DNA of 57,697 bases from Guptibacillus spartinae (GTDB lineage Bacteria > Bacillota > Bacilli > Bacillales > Guptibacillaceae): contig NZ_JAQQWU010000020.1 in NCBI RefSeq assembly GCF_028610625.1, forward strand, positions 1 to 57,697, written 5' to 3'. Made by a program: the position numbers and the translations under genes. This document shows, piece by piece, positions 15,349 to 23,712 of this stretch. The notes under the pieces were generated by a model. That model was given only the letters and a program-made list of their open reading frames with translations, made no database searches and was not told where the DNA came from. Each line of letters opens with the position of its first letter. Positions within the stretch are counted from its first letter, which is position 1.

Positions 15349-16300
15349 AGACTTTATCTCCTTTAATTTTTGCTTCCATAAGATTTGATTTTACTTTTTT
15401 TCTTAATTTCGAAATAGCGGTTTGATTATCTGGCAACCCAAAATACTGTCTCGTTTTTATAATCGCTTCATCCAGGGAACAACCATTAACGATTAAAGAC
15501 TTTGCATAATGAATTTGACCACTATTATTTAATGTCCTACCATTCAAATTACCTTCATTAAGCAAGTCAGACAGTCTAGCAATTCTTAGTCTTATCGCAT
15601 GTTTGGTAACTTTACTATTATTCCGTATACCTCTCACTACGTTTGTGCCTTTAGCAACAGTATATTTTCTGTTTTCAAACCCTGTAACACTCCAATACTC
15701 CTCTTCATAGAACGCTTTTCTAATAAGCTCTGTTGTCTCAGAGCTGATAAATATCGTTCGATTTCCTAACGTAACAGATCGATTTTCAAAATCGACTTGA
15801 TCAATAGAAAGGTTAACCAATTCTAAATATTCATCTTTAAAACTAACCCCTTCAAACAACAAAGATAAAATAATACCATCTTGTGCATTCTCTGCCTCAT
15901 ATGCCATTTTCACGACTTCATTTTCAGTCAAATACGTTCTATTTGACTCCTGGAATAAACGGTCCAATTCCTTTTTGTTATTAAGTTCAGAAGCGGTATT
16001 TTTATGAAGAGAGCTATAGTTCATTTCAATCGAGAAAGCGATGTATTGACGAATGATCGACAAATTCCCGTACAAACTACGAAGGCTTACAGAACTTAAT
16101 GATTTTAATAACGTCTCTAGTTCTTTAGAAGTAAAAGAGTGTAGATCTTTTCCGTAGTGTTGTTCCAACAAAGCTGAATGCCTAAATAACGTTTTCATTG
16201 AACGTTGAGTAGAGGAGGGAGAACTATTAAGGAATTCCATCTTTGTATCAAAATCGAAGTAGTACGTACTTTCGTGGTCTTTATCTAAAGCTATTTGCAT
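15305..16300 (-). CDS. MrpR-like DNA-binding protein (degenerate tyrosine recombinase)
   Basis: The product has 331 residues from ATG 16300 with AAAGGAG. It aligns along its length with the first 310 residues of the next gene: 'SSTQRSMKTLFRH', 'KDLHSFTSKEL', 'AENAQDGIILSLLFEGVS', 'VDFENRSVTLGNRTIFIS', 'SGQIHYAKSLI', 'TRQYFGLP'. No HNH is present. The integrase Arg/His/Arg/Tyr set is not evident, as in the SPbeta master repressor MrpR, which uses this fold to bind DNA without recombining it. It is the first gene of a two-gene operon with a 44-bp overlap, and an 18-bp inverted repeat lies just upstream, which fits autoregulation (inference). Confidence 0.82.
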   Translation of the reverse strand: MQIALDKDHESTYYFDFDTKMEFLNSSPSSTQRSMKTLFRHSALLEQHYGKDLHSFTSKELETLLKSLSSVSLRSLYGNLSIIRQYIAFSIEMNYSSLHKNTASELNNKKELDRLFQESNRTYLTENEVVKMAYEAENAQDGIILSLLFEGVSFKDEYLELVNLSIDQVDFENRSVTLGNRTIFISSETTELIRKAFYEEEYWSVTGFENRKYTVAKGTNVVRGIRNNSKVTKHAIRLRIARLSDLLNEGNLNGRTLNNSGQIHYAKSLIVNGCSLDEAIIKTRQYFGLPDNQTAISKLRKKVKSNLMEAKIKGDKVYEKNQRYTGKLLSI

Positions 16301-16328
16301 TTGAATACTCCTTTACTAAATTTTCACC

Positions 16329-16380
16329 ATATGATTTAAAATAATATAACACCTCAACGTTTTATTATTTTAAATCATAT
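16329..16380. promoter_or_regulatory. Perfect 18-bp inverted repeat upstream of the MrpR-like operon
   Basis: ATATGATTTAAAATAATA (16329-16346) is repeated in perfect inversion at 16363-16380, with a 16-bp spacer. A further copy of the outer 9-mer AAATCATAT is at 16450-16458. The arms start 29 bp before the ATG of the first MrpR-like gene, inside the expected promoter/leader. There is no T-run, so it is not a terminator. It is a candidate operator for the adjacent recombinase-fold proteins. Confidence 0.6.
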
Positions 16381-16810
16381 TAAAATAAATAGTATATTTT
16401 CAATTATCTTTAATCCAAGAACAATTATACACGTGATGAATTAGATTATAAATCATATATTTCGTTAATATTGTCATGTTATGGAAGAATATAACATGCT
16501 TTTATCTATATGAAAACATTGCTATACTAATAAAAGTCGAAATAGAAGGGAGGCAAGAGGTTAGTGATTTTGCTATTACATACGTTTTAATATACAAGCA
16601 AAGTTTAACTAACTTGGATTTTTAGTAAATAATATAATTTTAGCATAAGACGTTTGGAATAAGTTGAATGAAATTGTACTAAATGAAAACAAAGACAGTA
16701 AGAATATACTAAAATCTTGTTTCATTTCATTAATTTTGGACAATAGGTACTATTTATATTTGATATCACTCGTTCTATAGCTATAACCATGGAAAGGTGT
16801 TTTAAATAAG
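16381..16810. other. AT-rich divergent intergenic region
   Basis: There is no convincing gene. It separates the MrpR-like operon (leftward) from the TPR-like lipoprotein gene (rightward) and should hold both promoters. The third AAATCATAT half-site lies at 16450-16458. Confidence 0.6.
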
Positions 16811-18277
16811 GTGAAAAGATTACTGATGAGTCTAGTTTTTTTGAGCGCAGCATTAGCGGGATGTTCTTCACCCGATAAGGTATTGGATAAAGTTGATTCC
16901 GGAGAATACGTAGAAGCCTTCGAAGTTTACGAAAAAGTGTTAGCGGATGGCGACATCGATGATGAAAAAGGATTTCAAAAAGAATTTTTAGAATCGGTCC
17001 AGAAGAATATGAAAGAAAATATAGAGAACAAAGACTTTGAGAGGGCATTACTCCAAATCGATCAGTTAGAAGATTTTTCTTTCATTAGTGATTATCTAAA
17101 TCAATCCAAAGCAACAGTTGAAAACGCAAAGCAATCGGAAGAAGCCTTTCAAACTGGTATGGCACTCTATAAAGAATCAAATTTAGATGACGCACTCACA
17201 AACTTTCATTCAGTTAGAGAAGATGATAAATCCAATTTCAAGAAAGCCCAGAACCTTATTGATGAAATTATGTTCACTAAAGGTAAAGGCTATTATGAAG
17301 AAGCAAAGAAACAGGATAGCTTAGAAACTTATAAGTTTGCATACAATATTCTCTCTGAGGTCTCTGAACAAAACAAAAGTATTTATCAAAAAACTCAGAA
17401 GTTATTAAACAAGTCAAGATTCAAGTTAGGACAAGAGGACACCATCTATCTGATGGAAATACCCGAGAGTAGTGAGGTCTTCAAAAAAGCTCAAGAGGCG
17501 ATGAGCAACGAAGCATACAAGCTCTTAATATTGGAAGATCCCGACTCCATTAAAGAGGCTTATAACCTCTTGCCAGCTAAATTCCGTAAAGATCATAAAG
17601 GGGATTTGCACAAATTACTCCGTTATAGTCAGTTAAACTATTATGTTGACGATATGCCTGCCACTCCTTTTGGAACGAAGATGCTTTTTTATCATATGAA
17701 TTACGGTACGATGGACGCGACCTTTAATAAAAAAGATGATGAAGGCGAGAAGGCAATCAATTTAGATGTGCGTGGCTTCTACGTGGATACGAGAAAAATG
17801 GATATAGAAGCTGAAAATAAGACTAAGAAAAATGATTGGCTGCCTATGATTAGTTTTCAGACTGGAAGTGATTATTTTTATCCAGGGAAGATTACATTTC
17901 ATGTAGAGGATAAGGATGTCATAATTCCCTTCAAGCAAGAGGGGCTAGGAGGACATGAAGTATTAAGTAAGGTTGGGGATTTTATGATGCCCAATTATAC
18001 CAATTACAGAAGATACGATGCACGAAATTTACTTGACGAATTGGAAATGCTAGGTTACACAAAATCTCCGATAGATTTAACTATAGAGGATAGTGAATCA
18101 GATGACACTCTTCAATTCGAAGATGTTTTCGATGATGAACAAAAGATGCATTTCAGAGACTTTGTTGATCACTATAATATTGTTCAACATTGGTACCCAG
18201 AAGAGAGCGATGCATTTTACAAGACATTAAAGGATGAATTGTACACCAGAAACTTTTCTTGGGAACTTGAATCTTAA
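16811..18277 (+). CDS. Large helical-repeat (TPR-like) lipoprotein
   Basis: The product has 488 residues, with GTG 16811 and GGAAAGG upstream. The signal peptide ends in the lipobox LAGC (Cys18). Residues 25-200 are successive helical pairs with TPR-like spacing ('GEYVEAFEVYEKVL', 'KDFERALLQIDQLEDF', 'SNLDDALTNFHSV', 'SLETYKFAYNILSEV'). Residues 290-420 are a beta-rich domain with many Tyr and Asp. It is an outer-face lipoprotein, perhaps a scaffold. No family name is offered. It is monocistronic with a strong terminator. Confidence 0.82.
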   Translation: MKRLLMSLVFLSAALAGCSSPDKVLDKVDSGEYVEAFEVYEKVLADGDIDDEKGFQKEFLESVQKNMKENIENKDFERALLQIDQLEDFSFISDYLNQSKATVENAKQSEEAFQTGMALYKESNLDDALTNFHSVREDDKSNFKKAQNLIDEIMFTKGKGYYEEAKKQDSLETYKFAYNILSEVSEQNKSIYQKTQKLLNKSRFKLGQEDTIYLMEIPESSEVFKKAQEAMSNEAYKLLILEDPDSIKEAYNLLPAKFRKDHKGDLHKLLRYSQLNYYVDDMPATPFGTKMLFYHMNYGTMDATFNKKDDEGEKAINLDVRGFYVDTRKMDIEAENKTKKNDWLPMISFQTGSDYFYPGKITFHVEDKDVIIPFKQEGLGGHEVLSKVGDFMMPNYTNYRRYDARNLLDELEMLGYTKSPIDLTIEDSESDDTLQFEDVFDDEQKMHFRDFVDHYNIVQHWYPEESDAFYKTLKDELYTRNFSWELES

Positions 18278-18290
18278 TGTACGAGCAAAC

Positions 18291-18333
18291 AAAAATGACT
18301 CTAGATCATATTATGCGATCTAGAGTCATTTTT
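18291..18333. terminator. Bidirectional intrinsic terminator
   Basis: The 17-bp stem AAAAATGACTCTAGATC/GATCTAGAGTCATTTTT lies between convergent genes. Confidence 0.93.
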
Positions 18334-18379
18334 GTTCATCAGAAGCGATGGACAACGGCGACTTCATATCCCTCAACTA

Positions 18380-18910
18380 TCATTCCCCTTTTGGTAATTC
18401 TCCTTTCAACATTAACGATTTACGCATTCTACGATAATTGCTTTCTGTAATTCCCAATTTCTCTTTTATCGCAGCAGGAGCAACGTTATTACTTAATAGC
18501 GAAAGAAGAGTTTTCTCCCTATCAGTTAATGGGATGTGTTGAGAAGGGGGCGCATCATTCCGTTCTACAATAATTTCTACGGAACCTGTTTCTATCGCTT
18601 TTTTTAGCATTTTTTTGCATTGGATAACTTTTCTTTTCCCTCGTTCTCCTTCGCCTTTTCCTCCCATTCTACCGTTGTTTTGGAAAAAAACTGTCCCAAC
18701 ATATTCATCCTGTTCATCAAGAAAACGAACCGCTCTTCCACGCTTACTCTTAAAGTAAATGAACTGACATGTAGCGAATTTATCTTTTAACGTCACCAAA
18801 ACATTTTCGTGTTCATCGTACATTTGAGAAACCGTATAATTCTCATCTAATAACGACCAAAATGAGTGGCATTCGAACAATGGCACTGACTTTGTATTTT
18901 CGAACTTCAT
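18380..18910 (-). CDS. HTH-containing protein, LuxR/sigma-4-like C-terminus
   Basis: The product has 176 residues from ATG 18910, with a GGGGG ribosome site. The N-terminal 90 residues are beta-rich and unrecognised. A Gly/Lys/Arg-rich linker ('RMGGKGEGERGKRK') follows. The C-terminal 45 residues ('LTDREKTLLSLLSNNVAPAAIKEKLGITESNYRRMR') are a helix-turn-helix of the LuxR/sigma region 4 pattern. It is a probable DNA-binding regulator; its target is unknown. Confidence 0.7.
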   Translation of the reverse strand: MKFENTKSVPLFECHSFWSLLDENYTVSQMYDEHENVLVTLKDKFATCQFIYFKSKRGRAVRFLDEQDEYVGTVFFQNNGRMGGKGEGERGKRKVIQCKKMLKKAIETGSVEIIVERNDAPPSQHIPLTDREKTLLSLLSNNVAPAAIKEKLGITESNYRRMRKSLMLKGELPKGE

Positions 18911-19170
18911 TAAAAAATACCCCCAAACTCTCCTGTTTATCTACTCAAATTTTATCATATATCATTCTAAGTTACTTTTATCTGCTTACCACATAGATTA
19001 AGTCATTTAAATACTTAAGGAAATGCATATTCTTCGACTTGCTCTAGTAAACGCTAATATAGATCGCGGGCACTTAACCAGTAATATTTATTTTTTACAA
19101 AAGAAGGTAACAAACCGATCTAAATCCAATATACTTTTCTAAACAAATGGAGTTGGAAGGAGTAAGTTGA

Positions 19171-19632
19171 ATGAAGCATGCTATTATCACACTTTTATTG
19201 ATTTTTTCCCTGATAGGATGTTCTAGTGCCACAGATGGAAATGAGGAAAGTAAGTCCTTTGAAACCCGACAGGATGCAATTGAATATGGATTAGAACTAG
19301 AGGACATAGAGAAGGATGATATTTTAGATACAATGAGTTTGGAAGATCAGGAAATTGTGCTCTTTCAATTTAGCGAACAAGAAGGAGAAGGAATCACTTT
19401 GGCGGAGTTAACTAAACAAGATGGCGAGTTTCAATGGAAACGCTCAATTCAACGTGTCGTATTGAAGTCCGAAGACCCTAGCATAGGGAATTTAAACGTG
19501 GAGACAACCTTTGAAATGAGTTCCGGGAAAGAGTATGCACTTTATTTAGGAGTTGCAGACGAAGAGGGAATGACGATTGAGACTGACATAGGTGAAGTTA
19601 CCCCCACTACTACTAATGGTATGTACTATTAC
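19171..19632 (+). pseudogene. Lipoprotein gene, 5' part, interrupted by the TnpB element
   Basis: ATG 19171 (GGAAGGAG upstream) begins a lipoprotein with the lipobox LIGC (Cys17). The native frame runs 154 codons to 'NGMYYY' at 19632, where the TnpB element begins. The frame then reads three codons of the element (L-Q-S) and stops at 19644. The missing 62 codons lie beyond the element at 21032-21220, in the same frame: 462 bp plus 189 bp restores a 216-residue lipoprotein. The truncated 157-residue form might still be made and anchored. The family is not recognised. Confidence 0.88.
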
Positions 19633-21031
19633 CTTCAGTCATAGGATGAAGTTCCGCCGGTTAGCACGTTTGAGACAAACACACGTTCCTTTGGTAAGAT
19701 ATAGCTAAAGGAGGTGTGAAAAATGAAAGAGAAGAAGCAATATGGTATTCAAAAAGAGTATTTGAAGTTGAAGTCCAAAAAAGAATATCTCGCACTGCGT
19801 AAGCTTGTACATTTAAGTAAAAACATGTACAACGTTGGGTTGTATGCTGTTCGACAGCACTTCTTTAAGACCAACACCTACCTTCGGTATAGTGAAAATT
19901 ACCATGAGTGTAAAGGGAATGAGAATTACAAACTGATGGGTACAGCTGCAGCACAACAAACATTGAAAAAAGTAGACGAGAATTTCAAAAGCTTTTTTGG
20001 ATTGCTTAAAACGCCAGGATGTAAAGCACGAATCCCTAAATACTTAGACAAAGAAAGTCATTTTGAACTAAGTTATCCTCAGTTCAAATACAAAGGTGAC
20101 GGAACATTCAATGTCCCTGTTTCCCCTGCATTCAAGAGAGAATACGGGAATATAACCGTTCGATTTCCTGCAAATTTGGATCCGAATAAAATAGCTGAAA
20201 TCCGTATTATTCCTAAATATAACGCTCATTACTTCGAGATTGAGTATGTATACGAGATCAAGGAACTTTCAAAGTATGAGCTCGATATAAATGAAGCGTT
20301 AGCAATTGATTTAGGGATTAATAATTTCTGTTCAGCTATTGATACGCTAGGTCACTCTTTTATCATTGATGGTAAACGAATTAAGTCTGTTAATCAGTGG
20401 TACAACAAAGAAAACAAACGATTGCAGTCCATCAAAGACAAACAAAAGATCAAACACCTCACAAACCGTCAGGTTTGTTTGTTAAAGAAACGAAACAACA
20501 TTTTACGCGATTATTTAAACAAAACAACTCACTACATTATCCACTACTGTTTGGATAATGGAATCGGTAAATTGGTTGTCGGTCACAACATCGGATGGAA
20601 AAAGAATAGTAAGATGGGAAAACGTTCAAATCAACGTTTTACACAAATTCCACACAGTCAATTGATTAGTAAGTTAGCTTCAATGTGCGAACGGTATGGC
20701 ATTGCATTTGTGAAACAAGAAGAATCCTATACCTCAAAAGCTAGTTTTCTAGATTCTGATGTCATTCCAGAATTCCACGAGGAAAGAATAAAAAAATACA
20801 CCTTCGCAGGAAGGCGTATTAAACGCGGTTTGTACAGGACGATGAAAAACATACTAGTCAATGCTGACATCAATGCTGCAGCTAATATCCTCAAAAAAAG
20901 TAAGCATAATATCTCTATGGATAAAATGTGTAGGGGGCTTTTGGCAGTCCCAACGAGAATTAGAATCGCGTAAGCGATCATTGTTTTGTTTTTCTCGTAG
21001 AATCTCGTAACTTCAGTGACGAGTAGTTCAA
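19633..21031 (+). mobile_element. Complete TnpB-only IS605-group (IS1341-like) element, 1399 bp
   Basis: The left end, CTTCAGTCAT at 19633, follows TTAC of the target. The right end ...GACGAGTAGTTCAA at 21031 has the hairpin typical of this group (GAATCTCGTAAC near the end, then GTTCAA). Joining the flanks restores one reading frame exactly, with no target duplication, as expected for IS200/IS605 peel-and-paste transposition. The element carries only tnpB and no Y1 transposase gene tnpA, so it must be moved in trans. Confidence 0.88.
19723..20973 (+). CDS. tnpB: TnpB, RuvC-type RNA-guided nuclease of an IS605-group element
   Basis: The product has 416 residues from ATG 19723, with AAAGGAGGTG upstream. 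RuvC residues: Asp196 in 'LAIDLGINNF', Glu333/334 in 'VKQEESYTSKASF', Asp382 in 'VNADINAAANIL'. The C4 zinc knuckle usual between the last two motifs is absent; this is the 'YTSKASFLD' subtype, in which 'FAGRRIKRGLYRT' takes its place. TnpB cuts DNA next to a short motif under guidance of an omega RNA transcribed from the element's 3' end. All three acidic residues are present, so it should be active. A near-identical copy begins at 148 on the other strand. Confidence 0.95.
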   Translation: MKEKKQYGIQKEYLKLKSKKEYLALRKLVHLSKNMYNVGLYAVRQHFFKTNTYLRYSENYHECKGNENYKLMGTAAAQQTLKKVDENFKSFFGLLKTPGCKARIPKYLDKESHFELSYPQFKYKGDGTFNVPVSPAFKREYGNITVRFPANLDPNKIAEIRIIPKYNAHYFEIEYVYEIKELSKYELDINEALAIDLGINNFCSAIDTLGHSFIIDGKRIKSVNQWYNKENKRLQSIKDKQKIKHLTNRQVCLLKKRNNILRDYLNKTTHYIIHYCLDNGIGKLVVGHNIGWKKNSKMGKRSNQRFTQIPHSQLISKLASMCERYGIAFVKQEESYTSKASFLDSDVIPEFHEERIKKYTFAGRRIKRGLYRTMKNILVNADINAAANILKKSKHNISMDKMCRGLLAVPTRIRIA

Positions 21032-21051
21032 ACTTTCTCCTTAAAATATGG
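20900..21051 (+). ncRNA. Predicted omega RNA: 3' end of tnpB, right end and guide
   Basis: In this family the guide RNA overlaps the 3' end of tnpB, ends its scaffold at the right-end hairpin (here about 20995-21031), and takes the next 16-20 nt as guide. That predicts a guide beginning ACTTTCTCCTTAAAAT at 21032, which is the continuation of the interrupted lipoprotein gene. The 5' boundary is approximate. Prediction is by family analogy. Confidence 0.6.
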
Positions 21052-21220
21052 AGATAAAGGATATATCGCGTTCAAACCAACTAAACAGAAATCCACCGGT
21101 AAATTGAAAAAGTATTCCAACTGGGATGGGTATCTATACAGCAAAGACGCATACGCTAGAAACCCCGTCAAACTAAGCAATGGTGAAGCCAAAGGCGTTT
21201 ATCTATTTATTAAACAATAA
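21032..21220 (+). pseudogene. Lipoprotein gene, 3' part beyond the TnpB insertion
   Basis: An uninterrupted frame of 62 codons and a stop begins T-F-S-L-K-Y-G at the element border and ends 'VYLFIKQ'. It contains 'GYIAFKPTK' and 'DGYLYSKDAYARNP', with Tyr/Lys-rich strands. It has no start codon or ribosome site of its own and continues the frame of 19171-19632. Confidence 0.87.
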
Positions 21221-21416
21221 GTCTCAAGAATAGATATAGGGAACCCCATTAATAAAATGGGGTTCCCTATTAGTTTAATGAAGGTAAAGAAAAACATCTC
21301 ATTAAGTTTTGTATGTTTATTAAGTAAAGTTTAGTGTAGAAAAAGAAACCAGAGTAACTAAAACAGGAAGTTTCGTTAGGTCGAGACCACCTTACATCGC
21401 TATAACTCCTTAGGAA

Positions 21417-22400
21417 TCATCGCTCCGTTTCACGTTCATATTCATATTTTTCATCTTCTAGTTCTCGCTGATATTCGGTTCTTCCCAACTCATTGTCAAT
21501 CTCATCCAGTTCAACATCATATACTCCTTTTTGTCCCCAGGTTCGCATTTTAAAACTTTGATGTTCTAATTCTTCTACTTTTTCTAAATCGATCTGCCAT
21601 TGGGGTTTCTCAAATTCTTCAGGAAATGCATCGATGTTGTTAGAATTAGAGTTCTGTTCTTCATCTCCCAACCAGCCTGACCATAATTCGCTTCTTTCTT
21701 TATACAGGTCGATATATCTTTGATTATAACTTTGACCTCGTAGCTTCAAATTAGTATGTGTACGATAACGTTTATATACAAAATTGCGATATAACTTAAG
21801 TCCAAATATTAGGAAGACCAATGCTACTAATGTCCATATAATTGAATATGAAGGAGTGGGGGAGATTTCTGTCATGCCAAAAATAAATGTGATGGTCAAT
21901 AAAATAATTGTTCCCTTTCGGATATTTTTACTTAGTAAAGCCAATTTATGTTCATCTCCGGATGCGATGTATTTCAAAGAAATAGAGTTGTTCATCAATC
22001 CTAATCCTTTTAAAAATCGATTTACTACCAAGGAGAGCAAACCTACAACAGTCATTCCAATAATATAAGTTGAAGTTATTTCAGCTGTTCTACCCCCGTA
22101 GTCATTCGCATAAATAAACCAAGCTGTTAAAAAGATGAGGTAAGAATACATATAAATGAGAATTCCAGATCTCTTTAATAGTTGCATTTTCTTTAAATAG
22201 CTGTTTGCAATAACTCCTAATGAATAACCCAGTATTAAAACAAAAGCCGTGTTTACTAATGTAGTTTTCTCTAGAAATACCGTTATTGTTCCGATTAACC
22301 ATATTGTTATAAAAATATAAATTCGGGTAACTATTCGACCGACCAACCATAATTTATCCACGAGATACCTCCCAAATTTGGTTTGATCAAACCATCCCAT
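21417..22400 (-). CDS. Multi-pass membrane protein with an acidic cytoplasmic tail
   Basis: The product has about 327 residues; TTG 22403 and ATG 22400 are adjacent candidate starts. Six or seven hydrophobic segments lie between residues 18 and 205 ('IYIFITIWLIGTITVFL', 'FLTAWFIYAN', 'YIIGMTVVGLLSLVVN', 'IILLTITFIFGMT', 'IIWTLVALVFLIFGLKLY'). The last 110 residues are hydrophilic and acidic, ending in a Glu/Arg-rich helix. No family was recognised. Confidence 0.75.
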   Translation of the reverse strand: MGWFDQTKFGRYLVDKLWLVGRIVTRIYIFITIWLIGTITVFLEKTTLVNTAFVLILGYSLGVIANSYLKKMQLLKRSGILIYMYSYLIFLTAWFIYANDYGGRTAEITSTYIIGMTVVGLLSLVVNRFLKGLGLMNNSISLKYIASGDEHKLALLSKNIRKGTIILLTITFIFGMTEISPTPSYSIIWTLVALVFLIFGLKLYRNFVYKRYRTHTNLKLRGQSYNQRYIDLYKERSELWSGWLGDEEQNSNSNNIDAFPEEFEKPQWQIDLEKVEELEHQSFKMRTWGQKGVYDVELDEIDNELGRTEYQRELEDEKYEYERETER

Positions 22401-22507
22401 CAATTCCTACACCTATAGCAATTCGAAAATTTGTTCCAGGTTATCAACTCCCCCTCTTTTTGGGTTATGTTTACATTATACTATCTAACAAGAACCAATC
22501 GTGTCTT

Positions 22508-22560
22508 TTCCTATTATTAATGTATTTTTATATGTTAAAAAAATACATTAATAATAGGAA
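22508..22560. repeat. Perfect 22-bp inverted repeat with a 9-nt loop
   Basis: The arms 22508-22529 and 22539-22560 are exact reverse complements (core CCTATTATTAATG / CATTAATAATAGG) around ATATGTTAA. It lies in the divergent 350-bp gap between genes starting at 22400 and 22757. Neither gene ends here, so it is unlikely to be a terminator. It is a possible operator, cruciform or small mobile-element relic. Confidence 0.6.
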
Positions 22561-22756
22561 CTGCAGTAGGCGACTTTTTAATAAAAAGGTATGTATTAAC
22601 TTCAATAGTAGCCTTGACGCTTTAGTGAAGTAAGTTTTCGATTTCATCTTATTTTGCTACAATACGAACTGGTGTTTTGGTATAATAGCAATACATAGAA
22701 CGTCCCGAATACAAATTTAAACAGTGTACTAAATTATATCTAAAAAGGAGCTTTAG

Positions 22757-23086
22757 ATGAGCCAAGAAAGAAATGTCACCCAATCAATAGAAAAATCAAT
22801 TCACGACATCAAGGAGATGCGAAAAAAATTCGAAGTTATGGAAAGGCTCCTTAAAGGGCTCAAGTTTGCTCTAATTTTCGTAGTGCCAGTTAGTATTCTC
22901 AACTTAGTCGTTAGTCTTGATGAGGGAGGATATAGACTGTTGCAGTCAATTATTCTCTTAATCATTACCGGCTTGAGTCTAAAAAAGTATTTCACATTAA
23001 CCGATAAAAACAATAAGAATTTGCAAAAGAACACTATGATTTTAAAACGTTTATCTTCTGCAAGAAAAGCAAGATCTTCCCTTTAA
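22757..23086 (+). CDS. Small membrane protein with a helical N-terminus
   Basis: The product has 109 residues from ATG 22757 with AAAGGAGC. Residues 1-35 are a charged helix ('IEKSIHDIKEMRKKFEVMERLL'), two hydrophobic segments follow (about 36-56 and 62-78), and the C-terminus is basic. There is no recognised family. Divergent from the membrane protein at 21417-22400. Confidence 0.72.
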   Translation: MSQERNVTQSIEKSIHDIKEMRKKFEVMERLLKGLKFALIFVVPVSILNLVVSLDEGGYRLLQSIILLIITGLSLKKYFTLTDKNNKNLQKNTMILKRLSSARKARSSL

Positions 23087-23136
23087 TAGTGCTCATCATT
23101 AGATCGTGAAGAATAGAGGCTAATAGAGGCTGAACC

Positions 23137-23403
23137 CTAGGAAACATCAGGAAATGTAGTTTTAGTAAGGTCGATACAGAGTTTTGTAATGGATACAGAC
23201 ATGTGTTTCTCATTGATGAGGACATCGGGTGAAAACCAGATTATTTGAAACATCTCTACTATGATTTTTTCATGGTACTGGCGCGGAACCGAAGTAGTAT
23301 ATAACACATTGGTGATGTGACGGATATAAGAATCATATAGCTCACTTAACGATTCTTTGTCTTTCTCTAAAAGTCGCTGAACGATCTGATGTTTGTTATG
23401 CAT
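23137..23403 (-). CDS. Sigma-70 region 2-like protein without region 4
   Basis: The product has 88 residues from ATG 23403 with AAGGAG. The pattern 'LLEKDKESLSELYDSYIRHITNVLY' followed by 'HEKIIVEMFQIIW' and a terminal helix with 'LCIDL' is that of ECF sigma-factor region 2 (binding of core polymerase and the -10 element). The protein ends before region 4. It resembles RsoA of B. subtilis, a region-2-only protein that works with the separate SigO. No SigO-like gene lies next to it. Call by pattern only. Confidence 0.6.
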   Translation of the reverse strand: MHNKHQIVQRLLEKDKESLSELYDSYIRHITNVLYTTSVPRQYHEKIIVEMFQIIWFSPDVLINEKHMSVSITKLCIDLTKTTFPDVS

Positions 23404-23542
23404 TCAATATCTCCTTGGGATTTTCGTAGTAGTATATTAGTACCACTAAAATCCCTTTTACAAACTTATTATACGGTTTTGCAGCACTCCGGAAAAATGT
23501 ATACAAAGGATCATTCAATCATTTATACGTAAAATACTTTAG

Positions 23543-23591
23543 AAAGAATGCCCTAACCCAACGCTTCTGTAAGGGTTAGGGCATTCTTTTA
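23543..23591. terminator. Strong hairpin, probably bidirectional terminator
   Basis: The stem GAATGCCCTAACCC/GGGTTAGGGCATTC is followed by CTTTTA. It lies in the 309-bp gap between the sigma-like gene and the zinc-ribbon gene; no gene ends immediately before it on either strand. Confidence 0.75.
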
Positions 23592-23712
23592 TTGGGGTAG
23601 CACTTATTAGTATTATAAAAAAACATATGATATTCTGTATTCAATGGTAAAATAGGGGATTTTTAAAACGGATTGTTAATTACGTGACACCAAGTAGAGG
23701 AGGAGAATCGTC

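Noticed and set aside
13990-16300. Active phage integrase pair with an attachment site
   Set aside because: The catalytic Arg and Tyr motifs are not visible in either protein, and no direct-repeat att sites or tRNA gene were found nearby.
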